A stretch of 64,000 bases of DNA from an uncultured Octadecabacter sp. (GTDB lineage Bacteria > Pseudomonadota > Alphaproteobacteria > Rhodobacterales > Rhodobacteraceae). The position numbers and the translations under genes were made by a program. Positions 40,242 to 49,610 of this stretch are shown here, piece after piece. The DNA lies in NCBI GenBank assembly GCA_937891785.1, contig CALAGN010000149.1, forward strand, positions 124,001 to 188,000. The letters are read 5' to 3'. Position 1 is the stretch's first letter, and each line of letters starts with the position of its first letter. The notes under the pieces are model-generated. The model was not told the DNA's origin, did not search any database, and saw only the letters and a program-made list of their open reading frames with translations.

Positions 40242-40971
40242 TGACATCCAAAACCTGATCGTCGTATTGCGCGATCATTACAGCGTGAAACACATCGTCT
40301 ATCGCTGGGTCAGTTCGGATGGTGAACGATACAGCTGCGGCACCTACGATCCGGTCTGGGTGCAGCGCTATATGGATCGGAAATATCTGAGGGTGGACCC
40401 TGTGGTCATCGGCTGCTTTCAGCGGTTTCATCCCATTGAGTGGAAACGGCTGGATTGGTCTTCAAAGCAAGCCCGAGAACTACGACGCGACGCGATCGCG
40501 CATGGCATTGGCGATCAGGGCTATTCAGTGCCGGCGCGTGGGCCAAACGGCCAGTTCGCGATCCTTTCTATTTCCACAAATTGCAACGACGATGACTGGG
40601 CTGCATTCACCCAAAGAAACCAACGCGACTTCATTCTCATTGCTCACTATTTCAACAAGAAAGCGCTTGATCTTACAGCCGACCGCACCCCTGATCCGCC
40701 CAAACCGCTGTCGCCGCGCGAAGTCGATACGCTCACGTTTCTGGCGATGGGATATGGGCGCGCACAGGTTGCCGAGATGCTTTCGATTTCGGAACACACC
40801 CTGCGGGCCTATATCGAAAGCGGGCGATTCAAGCTGGGTGCGATAAACACCACCCACGCAGTTGCGCGCGCGATGTCCGAGGGTCTGATTTTGATCGGTG
40901 GTTCGACGCGAGCAGTGAATAGTGCTTGGCCCGGACGCGCAACCATTCCGCCGCGACAAGCCGCCGAATGA
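40180..40971 (+). CDS. LuxR-family autoinducer-binding regulator (solo)
   Basis: Autoind_bind residues W-x4-Y, DP, W; C-terminal LuxR HTH LSPREVDTLTFLAMGYGRAQVAEMLSISEHTLRAYIESG. Start codon non-ATG (TTG/GTG). Confidence 0.87.
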   Translation: MVTALKLETFLEKLNQARELDDIQNLIVVLRDHYSVKHIVYRWVSSDGERYSCGTYDPVWVQRYMDRKYLRVDPVVIGCFQRFHPIEWKRLDWSSKQARELRRDAIAHGIGDQGYSVPARGPNGQFAILSISTNCNDDDWAAFTQRNQRDFILIAHYFNKKALDLTADRTPDPPKPLSPREVDTLTFLAMGYGRAQVAEMLSISEHTLRAYIESGRFKLGAINTTHAVARAMSEGLILIGGSTRAVNSAWPGRATIPPRQAAE

Positions 40972-41066
40972 CTCCACGGTCACAGGCCTTGGGGCATGCA
41001 CCACTGATTGCACCTCGGGCCGCTTGACCTCTGGCACGCGCTGCGCCTGCCCTATAAGGTCGCGCC

Positions 41067-42617
41067 ATGTCACCTCCCACGCTCAAATTTTCCGAAGATC
41101 AAGCCGAAGCATGGGACGCCATCGCCGAGGCCCTGCGTGGCGCTGGCATCAACTTCGACGACCACCTGTTAATGCCGCCTTCGGGCGATCGGGCGTCGTC
41201 AGTTCTGGCTGTGGTAGGCAAGGCCGGATCGGGCAAAACGCTGCTGCTGGCCGAATTGTTCAAGGCGCTGCGCGATGCAGGAGTTGATGTTGTGTCCGGC
41301 GATTGGGAAGGGCGCAAACGAAAGGACCGGCGCACACTGGCGATCCTTGCACCGACTAACAAGGCTGCGAGTGTGCTGCGCAATCGCGGCGTCCCGGCGA
41401 CGACGATCCATCGCATTCTTTATACACCTGTCTATGATCCGGAATATGAAAAGGTCGCTGAATGGCTGGCTGGACAAGGGGATCGTCCTGAAATCGAAGG
41501 GCTGACCGATGTGGCACTTGAACGGGCTTGGGTGTCGTATCAGGCTAATACATCTGTGCCCGCGGCGCTTGCGGCGGCCGGTTTGCGTGGCAGTGATTTC
41601 ATCACTGGCTGGAAGCGACGCGAAGACCCGCTGGATATCGGGTTTGTTGATGAAAGCTCGATGCTGGATGCCAAGCAGTTCGAAGACCTGACAGAGATTT
41701 TTCCGACGCTTCTATTGTTTGGTGACCCCGCGCAGCTACCGCCTGTCAAGGGCGAGGGTGGCGGTATGGTGTTCGATACTTTGCCAGATGATCGCAAGCT
41801 GGTGCTGCACCGCATCCACCGCCAAGACGCAGACAATCCTATTCTCGATCTGGCGCACGCACTGGGCGATCCGTCGCTTGAATTTCATCACTTTGAACAG
41901 ATGATCCAAGAGGCCGCCGCGCGCGATGAACGGGTTGTGATGGCGCAGCGGGTAGAAAGCGATCTTATGGCGCGGTCACCTTGTCTGGTTTGGCGCAATG
42001 CGACGCGGATCAAGTTGATCCATGCGTTTCGCAACGCCTTTGGCGCGCCAGTGGACGAGCTGATGGAAGGCGAACCGCTGATTTGTGACGGGATTGAATT
42101 GCCTGCAAAGCATCGCAAAAAGCGGCTCGATCTTGAGGCGCGCGGGCTGATAAAAGGTGCGCAAGTTATCTACCTTGGGCCAGGGCGAAAGCCGGGATTT
42201 TCACGCCTACATGTGATGGGTGCCGAGGATCCGCAGGTCAGTGCGGCCAGCATCGTCAAGATCGAACACGAAGGTGACGAAGAGCCGTTTATTCCGTTTG
42301 CCGCCCGCATGGGGGCCACGTTTTTGCATGGTGCTGCGGTGACAATTCACAAGGCCCAAGGGTCGCAGTGGGACACGGTGCAGGTGTTTGCGCCCGACAT
42401 TTATGCCGCAAGCCGTATGGGCCGGATGGAGGCAGGCACGCAGCTTTGGAAGCGGCTTGCTTACGTGGCGATCACGCGGGCGGAAACGCAGTTGCGGTGG
42501 GTTGTGCGCAACCGTCTGGCGCGACCCTCTGGGACGCTAAGCACCGATGATCTACGCGCCGTACCGATGCCGCTTGAGTTGGAAGCCCAAGGGGACGCAC
42601 CGTCAACAGCATCGTGA
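41067..42617 (+). CDS. SF1B (RecD/Dda-like) DNA helicase
   Basis: GKAGSGKTLL, ILAPTNKAASVLR, DESSMLDA, GDPAQLPPV, TIHKAQGSQWDTV, YVAITRA. Confidence 0.88.
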   Translation: MSPPTLKFSEDQAEAWDAIAEALRGAGINFDDHLLMPPSGDRASSVLAVVGKAGSGKTLLLAELFKALRDAGVDVVSGDWEGRKRKDRRTLAILAPTNKAASVLRNRGVPATTIHRILYTPVYDPEYEKVAEWLAGQGDRPEIEGLTDVALERAWVSYQANTSVPAALAAAGLRGSDFITGWKRREDPLDIGFVDESSMLDAKQFEDLTEIFPTLLLFGDPAQLPPVKGEGGGMVFDTLPDDRKLVLHRIHRQDADNPILDLAHALGDPSLEFHHFEQMIQEAAARDERVVMAQRVESDLMARSPCLVWRNATRIKLIHAFRNAFGAPVDELMEGEPLICDGIELPAKHRKKRLDLEARGLIKGAQVIYLGPGRKPGFSRLHVMGAEDPQVSAASIVKIEHEGDEEPFIPFAARMGATFLHGAAVTIHKAQGSQWDTVQVFAPDIYAASRMGRMEAGTQLWKRLAYVAITRAETQLRWVVRNRLARPSGTLSTDDLRAVPMPLELEAQGDAPSTAS

Positions 42618-43315
42618 TCACAGGGGCGAGCGGCGGCATTGGTCGTGCTTGCGCCGAGGTATTTCTGGCGCACGGTTGGCAGGTTGGATTGATCGCGCGG
42701 CGTGCTGAATTGCTTGAGGAAATTGCGGCAGGGCGCACCGGTGCCGTGGTCCTGCCCTGTGATGTAGCGGATGAAAATGCTGTTGCTGCGGCGTTTTCGG
42801 AATTTGCAGCCAAGGCAGGTAGGCTTGACGTTCTATTCAACAACGCCGGTATTTTCACGCCCGCTGCACCGATTGATGAAATTCCGGTCGCGGACTGGAC
42901 GCGCGCAGTGGCTGTGAACCTGACGGGGATGTTCTTGTGTGCCCGCGCCGCGTTTGGCCAGATGCGCCGCCAGTCGCCGATGGGCGGGCGGATCATCAAC
43001 AACGGGTCGATCAGTGCGCATGTGCCGCGCGAAGGCTCGGTGACCTATACCACAACGAAACACGGCGTGACGGGCTTGACCAAGACGCTGTCGCTTGATG
43101 GGCGGCCGTTTGATATTGCCTGCGGGCAAATTGATATCGGCAATGCACGCACCGATATAGTGGCCGAATTGGCAAAGTCGCAGCCTGACATGGCGACGAT
43201 GGATGTGGGGTTGGTTGCGGATGCGGTGCTACGCATGGCGCAATTGCCTGCTGAGGCGAACGTGCAATTCCAGACGATCATGGCAACCAAAATGCCCTAT
43301 ATCGGGCGTGGGTGA
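42614..43315 (+). CDS. SDR family oxidoreductase
   Basis: TGASGGIGRA, NNAG, Y-x3-K (YTTTK); GTG start overlapping helicase stop. Confidence 0.88.
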   Translation: MITGASGGIGRACAEVFLAHGWQVGLIARRAELLEEIAAGRTGAVVLPCDVADENAVAAAFSEFAAKAGRLDVLFNNAGIFTPAAPIDEIPVADWTRAVAVNLTGMFLCARAAFGQMRRQSPMGGRIINNGSISAHVPREGSVTYTTTKHGVTGLTKTLSLDGRPFDIACGQIDIGNARTDIVAELAKSQPDMATMDVGLVADAVLRMAQLPAEANVQFQTIMATKMPYIGRG

Positions 43316-44071
43316 CTAGCGGCGCAGGGCCGTAAAGATCGCCGAGGCGCCCCAACCGGCTGCGATGGCGATCGCCAGCGACATCAGGCCATAAAGTAGC
43401 GGTTGTTCATGCGCGAGATTATAGAGCCAGCGTTCCAGCCCGACTTTTTCGACCGGAATAATTGCTTCGTAATCGTCCACGACAATGCCATTGCGGGTGA
43501 GGTAGATGCGCGCAAGATAATCCCCTTCGGTAAGGCTTGCAGGTAGGCGGAATGCGGCACTAAACAGCGTGCTTTCTTCAAAGTCCACCACACCTTCGCG
43601 CACTTGATATAGGTCGTTCCCCGACCGAATACGGATCAATGCTTCGGTGAATTTTTCGGCGTCTGCCACGTTCATTGGCGCGCCGACCGACCGGATCGCG
43701 CGTGGGATGCTGATCTTGTAGCGCAGGTCTTCGACATCGCCGAGGATATCTTGCAAAGGGGCTGTGGTTGCGACCGCGTAAAACGAGGGTGCAGCATCCA
43801 CTTCGACAACATCGGTGTTGATCCAGATCCCCAATCGTCGGTCCTTACGGCGCATGGTGACGGGCAGCGAAGGGCCCGCGATGGTGATTATGACTTCAAG
43901 ATCGCTGGCCAAATCGATAGGGCTTTCACGCTTGACGGCGCCGAACAGCAAGATGTCAGACCCATCAAACGTGGCGGTAATTGCAACCGCGTTTTGGCTA
44001 AGGCCGAGCACGACCTCCTCGGCCTTGGCGGGCAAGGCGAGAACGATCATGAGGGCGAATAGACGGATCAC
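43316..44071 (-). CDS. TIGR02186-type membrane-anchored protein
   Basis: Signal peptide, long extracytoplasmic domain and C-terminal TM; starts immediately after TauE-type gene. Confidence 0.7.
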   Translation of the reverse strand: MIRLFALMIVLALPAKAEEVVLGLSQNAVAITATFDGSDILLFGAVKRESPIDLASDLEVIITIAGPSLPVTMRRKDRRLGIWINTDVVEVDAAPSFYAVATTAPLQDILGDVEDLRYKISIPRAIRSVGAPMNVADAEKFTEALIRIRSGNDLYQVREGVVDFEESTLFSAAFRLPASLTEGDYLARIYLTRNGIVVDDYEAIIPVEKVGLERWLYNLAHEQPLLYGLMSLAIAIAAGWGASAIFTALRR

Positions 44072-44985
44072 GAATGCCCGCTTTCACCAATTGAAAAAAG
44101 CTCGGACGGCATCACAAGCAGGTCAATCGCCAGTTTTCCACTTACCACCAGAACCATGATCGCAAGCCAGATACGCAGTTGTTCGGCCTTCATCTTTACG
44201 CCGATCCGCGTGCCGATCTGCGCGCCGATGACTCCGCCAATCAACAGCAGCACGGCTAAGGCGATATCGACAGTAAAATTCGTTGTGGCGTGTAGCATTG
44301 TGGTGAAGGCACTAACGAAAATAATCTGGAACAGCGATGTCCCGACGACCACTTTGGTTGGCATCCCCAAAAGGTAAATCATCGCGGGGACCATAATGAA
44401 ACCGCCACCAACGCCCATGATCGCGGCAAGGATACCTACAAGCACGCCGACTAACAGCGGCGGAATGACTGAAATATATAACCCCGATACGCGGAATTTC
44501 ATCTTGAACGGAAGCGAATGGACCCAAGTATGTTTGCGCCGTAAGGGCACGCCGCCGGTGCGCCTACTGCGCCGGATTGCGCGCAGGCTTTCAAAGAACA
44601 TCAGCGCGCCAACCACGCCAAGGAACAGTACATAGCAAAGCTTGACTAGCAGATCGACCTGGCCCATCGCCTTAAGATAGTTGAACACCACCACACCCAG
44701 CGCCGCACCAAAAAGGCCGCCGATCAGCAGCACCGTTCCCATGCGCAGATCGACGGTTTTCCGTCTTAGGTGGGCCAGAACCCCTGAAAGCGAAGATGCA
44801 ACGATCTGTGTGCCTTGTGTGGCCACAGCCACGGCCGGCGGGATGCCGATAAAGAACAACAGCGGCGTCATCAGGAACCCGCCGCCCACGCCAAACATGC
44901 CCGACAAAACGCCGACCAAACCGCCCAACCCCAATAGGAGGAAGGCGTTGACCGATACTTCGGCAATAGGAAGATAGATTTGCAT
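44068..44985 (-). CDS. TauE/SafE family sulfite exporter-like permease
   Basis: GLGGLVGVLSGMFGVGGGFLMTPLLFFIGIPPAVAVATQ and GILAAIMGVGGGFIMVPAMIYLLG repeats. Confidence 0.9.
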   Translation of the reverse strand: MQIYLPIAEVSVNAFLLLGLGGLVGVLSGMFGVGGGFLMTPLLFFIGIPPAVAVATQGTQIVASSLSGVLAHLRRKTVDLRMGTVLLIGGLFGAALGVVVFNYLKAMGQVDLLVKLCYVLFLGVVGALMFFESLRAIRRSRRTGGVPLRRKHTWVHSLPFKMKFRVSGLYISVIPPLLVGVLVGILAAIMGVGGGFIMVPAMIYLLGMPTKVVVGTSLFQIIFVSAFTTMLHATTNFTVDIALAVLLLIGGVIGAQIGTRIGVKMKAEQLRIWLAIMVLVVSGKLAIDLLVMPSELFSIGESGHS

Positions 44986-45124
44986 ATTCTAGGGTCCGGC
45001 GTTGTCTATGGCCGCTTACCTAGAAGACGCGGCTTTTACCACTGTGTCAAATGCCACAGCGGTCAAATCGTTGGAAATACCGTGCAATTCGGCTTTTGGA
45101 CCTATGTTAGGTCCGCAACTGGAT

Positions 45125-45928
45125 TCAACCGCGGTCCCGTAGATAGCGGCGCAGGACTTTTTCCAACTTGGCCGCACCGATAGGTGCCATGGCTTTGGTG
45201 TGCTCGTGGCTGATGCTTTCATCGCTCATGCCAGCGGCCATATTGGTGATCGTGGAAATTGCAGCACAACGCAGACCTAGGAAACGGCCAAGGATCACTT
45301 CGGGGACGGTAGACATGCCAACGGCATCCGCACCAAGCATTGCAATTGCGCGAATTTCGGCGGGCGTTTCAAACGACGGGCCGGAATACCAAGCGTAGAC
45401 GCCGTCGGCCATTTCAGTGTTTTCGCCGCTCGCTGCTGCGCGCAGGGCGGCACGGATCGCCGGATCGTAAGCGTCTTTCATCGGCACAAAGCGCGCGTCG
45501 GTTTTTTCACCGATCAGCGGGTTGAGGCCGGAAAAGTTGATATGGTCCGACAGGCACATGATTGATCCGGTCGCCATTTCGGGGCGCATTGATCCCGCGG
45601 CGTTCGTGGCGATCATCGTGTCCGCGCCAAGGTCGCGCAGAACCTCCAACGGCAAACGCATCGCATCACCACGACCGCTTTCGTAATAATGCGCACGCCC
45701 GCCAAAGACAGCCACGCGCACGCCCTCAAGATCACCGATCACAAGGTTCGGATTGTGCCCGCTGACGCCCGCATGGGGAAAGCCGTCCAGATCGCCGTAG
45801 GGAATAGCGACACCGTCCACCGCATCAGCCAGATGTCCAAGGCCCGAGCCAAGGATTAGCCCGACTTGGACTGGTGTGTCACCGGCAATGGTGCGGATGT
45901 GGGCCGCGAGGCTAGCGCTCTTTGACAT
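45125..45928 (-). CDS. purine-nucleoside phosphorylase (PNP/MTAP-type, PunA-like)
   Basis: VGLILGSGLGHLADAV, FGGRAHYYESG, GPSFETPAEIRAIAMLGADAVGMSTVPE. Confidence 0.9.
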   Translation of the reverse strand: MSKSASLAAHIRTIAGDTPVQVGLILGSGLGHLADAVDGVAIPYGDLDGFPHAGVSGHNPNLVIGDLEGVRVAVFGGRAHYYESGRGDAMRLPLEVLRDLGADTMIATNAAGSMRPEMATGSIMCLSDHINFSGLNPLIGEKTDARFVPMKDAYDPAIRAALRAAASGENTEMADGVYAWYSGPSFETPAEIRAIAMLGADAVGMSTVPEVILGRFLGLRCAAISTITNMAAGMSDESISHEHTKAMAPIGAAKLEKVLRRYLRDRG

Positions 45929-46880
45929 AGGGTTCTCCGCCAGCGCGTGGTGGGATCGCTTTGCCGACAAACCCTGCCAAAATGACCACGGTCATGATGA
46001 ACGGCAGCGCATCAAGCAGTTGGCCCTGGATTTCAAAGCCAAACGAACTTTCGATCAGGTCGGGGCGCAGGGCGATCGCCTGAAGGTAACCAAACAGGAT
46101 CGTCGCAGACAGGGCATACCATGGGCGCCATTTCGCAAAGATCAGCGCGGCCAGCGCGATATAGCCACGCCCCGCGGTCATGTCCTTGGTGAAGCCTGCC
46201 TGAAGGCCTGTCGCCAGATAGGCGCCGGCAATGCCACACAACACGCCGCAGATCATCACGGCCGAGAATCGCAGGCCAATGACGGACACACCGGCCGTAT
46301 CGACGGCGGCAGGGTTTTCACCGACCGCGCGCAGGCGCAGACCAAAGCGGGTGCGATAAAGCAGCCACCATGTTGCGGGAACGCAAAGCAGGGCGAAGTA
46401 AACAAGGATCGTGTGCCCTGATATCAGATCGGCATAGATCGGGCCGATGAATGGCACATCGGCCACGGCCGAAGCAAATGGTAGCTCGATCTGCTCGAAT
46501 CGTGCAGCACCGGCAAGCTGTGGGGTGCGCCCGCCTTGGGCGAACCAGCTTTGCGCAACGACGACCGTCAGACCCGCCGCAAGGAAGTTAATCGCAACAC
46601 CCGAGATCAGTTGATTGCCGCGGAACGTGATAGAGGCCAAGCCATGCAGCAACGACAGCGCCAAGGACGCACCGATGCCCGCCAGCAGACCAACCCAGAC
46701 GCTACCGCTGGTATAGGCGACGGCGGCAGACATGAATGCGGCGGCCAACATCTTGCCCTCAAGCCCGATGTCAAAAATGCCAGAGCGTTCACTGAACAGA
46801 CCCGCAAGGCAGGCCAGCAGCAGCGGCGTGGCAAGGCGAATGGTCGAGTCCCAGACCTGAATGTTGAACAAGAGATCCAT
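45912..46880 (-). CDS. nucleoside ABC transporter permease (BPD_transp_2)
   Basis: 322 aa; FSERSGIFDIGLEGKMLAAAF. Confidence 0.9.
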   Translation of the reverse strand: MDLLFNIQVWDSTIRLATPLLLACLAGLFSERSGIFDIGLEGKMLAAAFMSAAVAYTSGSVWVGLLAGIGASLALSLLHGLASITFRGNQLISGVAINFLAAGLTVVVAQSWFAQGGRTPQLAGAARFEQIELPFASAVADVPFIGPIYADLISGHTILVYFALLCVPATWWLLYRTRFGLRLRAVGENPAAVDTAGVSVIGLRFSAVMICGVLCGIAGAYLATGLQAGFTKDMTAGRGYIALAALIFAKWRPWYALSATILFGYLQAIALRPDLIESSFGFEIQGQLLDALPFIMTVVILAGFVGKAIPPRAGGEPYVKER

Positions 46881-46882
46881 GA

Positions 46883-47986
46883 TTAACCCTCCGCCTTGGC
46901 GTGTGATTTGCTAAAGGCGATGAACGCCTTTTCCAGCGGTGCACGCACCATGTTATCAAGCGCGCCGGTGAACATGATCACGAGCGCCTGAATGACGACA
47001 ATCATTTCGCGCGGGATGCTGGTCCATAGCGCCAGTTCCGCGCCGCCCTGATACAAGAACCCGAACAAGATTGCTGCCAAGAACACGCCAAACGGATGAC
47101 TGCGCCCCATCAGCGCCACGGCGATGCCGATAAAGCCCGCGCCTTCGACGGCGTTGAGAACAAGGCGTTCGGCCTCGCCCATGACGTTATTGACGGCCAT
47201 CATGCCTGCCAAACCGCCCGATATAAGCATCGACACCACGATAATTTTTGTCGGGCTAATCCCTGCGTATTTGGCTGCGGATTCGGAATGTCCGAACGCG
47301 CGAATTTCATAGCCAAGCCGTGTTTTCCAGATCAGCACCCAGACTGCAATGCAGGCCAGCACTGCGACGAAAAACGCCACGTTGGCAGGCGTGCCACGAA
47401 ACAAAACCGTATCCCCAAAGCTGAACATGTCCTGAAATGACGGGAGGTGTGTGGCTTGGGCGAATTTTGGTGTGGCCGGTTCCATGCCCGGCGCCTTGAG
47501 TTGGTTCACCAAAAGGTAGTTCAGCAAAGCGGCGGCGATAAAGTTAAACATGATCGTGGTGATAACGATGTGACTGCCGCGCTTGGCCTGCAGGAATGCC
47601 GGGATCAGGGCCCAAGCGGCCCCGAACAACGCAGCCCCCAGCGTCGCGCCGATCAGTGCCAGCGACCAATGTGGCCAAGGTATGTAAAGGCAGACAAGGG
47701 CCACGCCCAAACCGCCCAAGATGGCCTGACCTTCACCACCGATGTTGAACATGCGCGCATGAAACGCGACGGCGACGGCAAGACCGGTGAACATAAAGTT
47801 GGTGGCATAATAAAGCGTGTACCCCCAGCCATAACTGGAGCCGAGCGCACCGTTGACCATCAACTTCAAAGCGGCCCACGGGCTTTCGCCAATCGCAAGG
47901 ATCACAAACGCCGAAATGATCGACGCCAAAAGCAGCGAGACCAGTGGCACCAGAACGACGTCAGCCCATTGTGGCATCTTTTCCAT
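46883..47986 (-). CDS. nucleoside ABC transporter permease (BPD_transp_2)
   Basis: 367 aa; FHARMFNIGGEGQAILGGLG. Confidence 0.9.
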   Translation of the reverse strand: MEKMPQWADVVLVPLVSLLLASIISAFVILAIGESPWAALKLMVNGALGSSYGWGYTLYYATNFMFTGLAVAVAFHARMFNIGGEGQAILGGLGVALVCLYIPWPHWSLALIGATLGAALFGAAWALIPAFLQAKRGSHIVITTIMFNFIAAALLNYLLVNQLKAPGMEPATPKFAQATHLPSFQDMFSFGDTVLFRGTPANVAFFVAVLACIAVWVLIWKTRLGYEIRAFGHSESAAKYAGISPTKIIVVSMLISGGLAGMMAVNNVMGEAERLVLNAVEGAGFIGIAVALMGRSHPFGVFLAAILFGFLYQGGAELALWTSIPREMIVVIQALVIMFTGALDNMVRAPLEKAFIAFSKSHAKAEG

Positions 47987-49527
47987 TACGCGGCCTCCCC
48001 CTTGGTCATACCGGCCATCATCAGGCCCAGTTCTTTTTCATCGGTGTCAGCAGGCAGGCGTTCACCCATCATTTTACCGTCAAACATCACAGCGATCCGG
48101 TCGGACAAGGACAGGATTTCTTCGAGTTCGACCGAGACCAGCAGGATCGCTTTGCCTTGATCACGCAGGGCGATGATTTGCTGGTGGATGAATTCAATTG
48201 CACCGATATCGACGCCGCGTGTGGGCTGACCGATCAGCAATAGATCAGGGTCGCGCTCCATTTCGCGGGCGAGGACGATTTTTTGTTGGTTGCCGCCGGA
48301 AAAGCTCTTGGCTTGCAGAAATGGATCAGGCGGGCGCACATCAAAGCGTTCCATCTTGCCAGCGGCATCTTCCTTTATCGCGGCATTATCCATCAGCAGG
48401 CGGTTGCGCTGGTATTTCGGATCGCGGTGATAGCCGAACACCATGTTTTCCCAAGCGAAAAAGTCCATAATCAGGCCTTCGCGCTGGCGGTCTTCGGGGA
48501 CGTGGGCAATACCGCGAGCACGCCGACTTTGACCGTCAGAGTTGCGGCCAGTAAGGTCTATCTTTTGGCCGTTCACCACGATTTCGCCGGTGGCTTTTTC
48601 GTAGCCGCCAAGCACTTCGAGCAGTTCGGACTGCCCGTTACCGGCCACCCCGGCGATGCCAAGGATTTCACCAGCGCGCACGTTAAATGAAACACCCTTA
48701 AGGCGGTGCACGCCTTTGTTGTCGGTGATGTTGAGGTCGCGCACCTCAAGGACCTTATTACCAACTTTGGCGGGGGCCTTATCAACGCGCAGCAGCACTT
48801 TGCGCCCGACCATCAATTCGGCCAGTTTCGCGGGATTGGTGCCGGCGGTTTTTACAGTCGCGGTCATTTCGCCGCGCCGCATAACGCTGACGGTGTCGGT
48901 GATTTCCATGATCTCGCGCAGTTTGTGGGTGATCAGAATGATCGTCTTACCCTCTTCGCGTAGACGCTCGAGGATGCGGAACAATTGATCCGCCTCGGCA
49001 GGGGTCAAGACGCCGGTAGGTTCGTCCAAAATCAGAATGTCAGCCCGACGATACAAGGCTTTCAAGATTTCGACGCGCTGTTGCATGCCAACGCCGATAT
49101 CTTCGATCACCGCATCCGGTTCAACGTGCAGCCCGTATTCCTCGGCCAGCGCCTTAAGCTCGCGGCGGGCTTTGGCCAGACTGGGCCGCAGCATCGCCCC
49201 ATCTTCGGCCCCGAGGATCACGTTCTCGAGGACGGTGAAATTTTCGACCAGTTTGAAGTGCTGGAACACCATGCCGATGCCCGCAGCGATGGCCGCCTGG
49301 CTATCGGGGATTACTGTTTTTTTGCCGCCAATGAAAATCTCGCCCTTATCGGCTTTGTAGAACCCATAGAGGATCGACATGAGCGTGGATTTTCCTGCGC
49401 CGTTTTCGCCGATGATCCCATGGATTGTGCCAGGCATCACGCGGATCGCGATGTCCTTGTTGGCTTGGACTGGGCCAAAGGCCTTGGAGATGCCTTTGAG
49501 TTCGATTGCGGGGGCGATATCGGACAT
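47986..49527 (-). CDS. nucleoside/sugar ABC transporter ATP-binding protein (two nucleotide-binding domains)
   Basis: GENGAGKSTLMSILYG and second-domain GVAGNGQSELLEVL ... SGGNQQKIVLAREM. Confidence 0.92.
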   Translation of the reverse strand: MSDIAPAIELKGISKAFGPVQANKDIAIRVMPGTIHGIIGENGAGKSTLMSILYGFYKADKGEIFIGGKKTVIPDSQAAIAAGIGMVFQHFKLVENFTVLENVILGAEDGAMLRPSLAKARRELKALAEEYGLHVEPDAVIEDIGVGMQQRVEILKALYRRADILILDEPTGVLTPAEADQLFRILERLREEGKTIILITHKLREIMEITDTVSVMRRGEMTATVKTAGTNPAKLAELMVGRKVLLRVDKAPAKVGNKVLEVRDLNITDNKGVHRLKGVSFNVRAGEILGIAGVAGNGQSELLEVLGGYEKATGEIVVNGQKIDLTGRNSDGQSRRARGIAHVPEDRQREGLIMDFFAWENMVFGYHRDPKYQRNRLLMDNAAIKEDAAGKMERFDVRPPDPFLQAKSFSGGNQQKIVLAREMERDPDLLLIGQPTRGVDIGAIEFIHQQIIALRDQGKAILLVSVELEEILSLSDRIAVMFDGKMMGERLPADTDEKELGLMMAGMTKGEAA

Positions 49528-49555
49528 ATGAAAGTTTCCGCTGCTAGGTATGCGT

Positions 49556-49584
49556 GGGGCCGCGCCATGGTCTGGCGCGGCCCC
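49556..49584 (-). other. intercistronic stem-loop between BMP SBP and ATPase genes
   Basis: GGGGCCGCGCCA-TGGTC-TGGCGCGGCCCC, perfect 12-bp stem; no T-tract on coding strand. Confidence 0.8.
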
Positions 49585-49610
49585 ATTTGATTTGGCCGGT
49601 CTAGTTTGAC

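Noticed and set aside
41067-43315. Defence system (helicase + SDR)
   Set aside because: No nuclease, NTPase partner or toxin-like gene alongside; SDR enzymes are metabolic. No support for a defence role.
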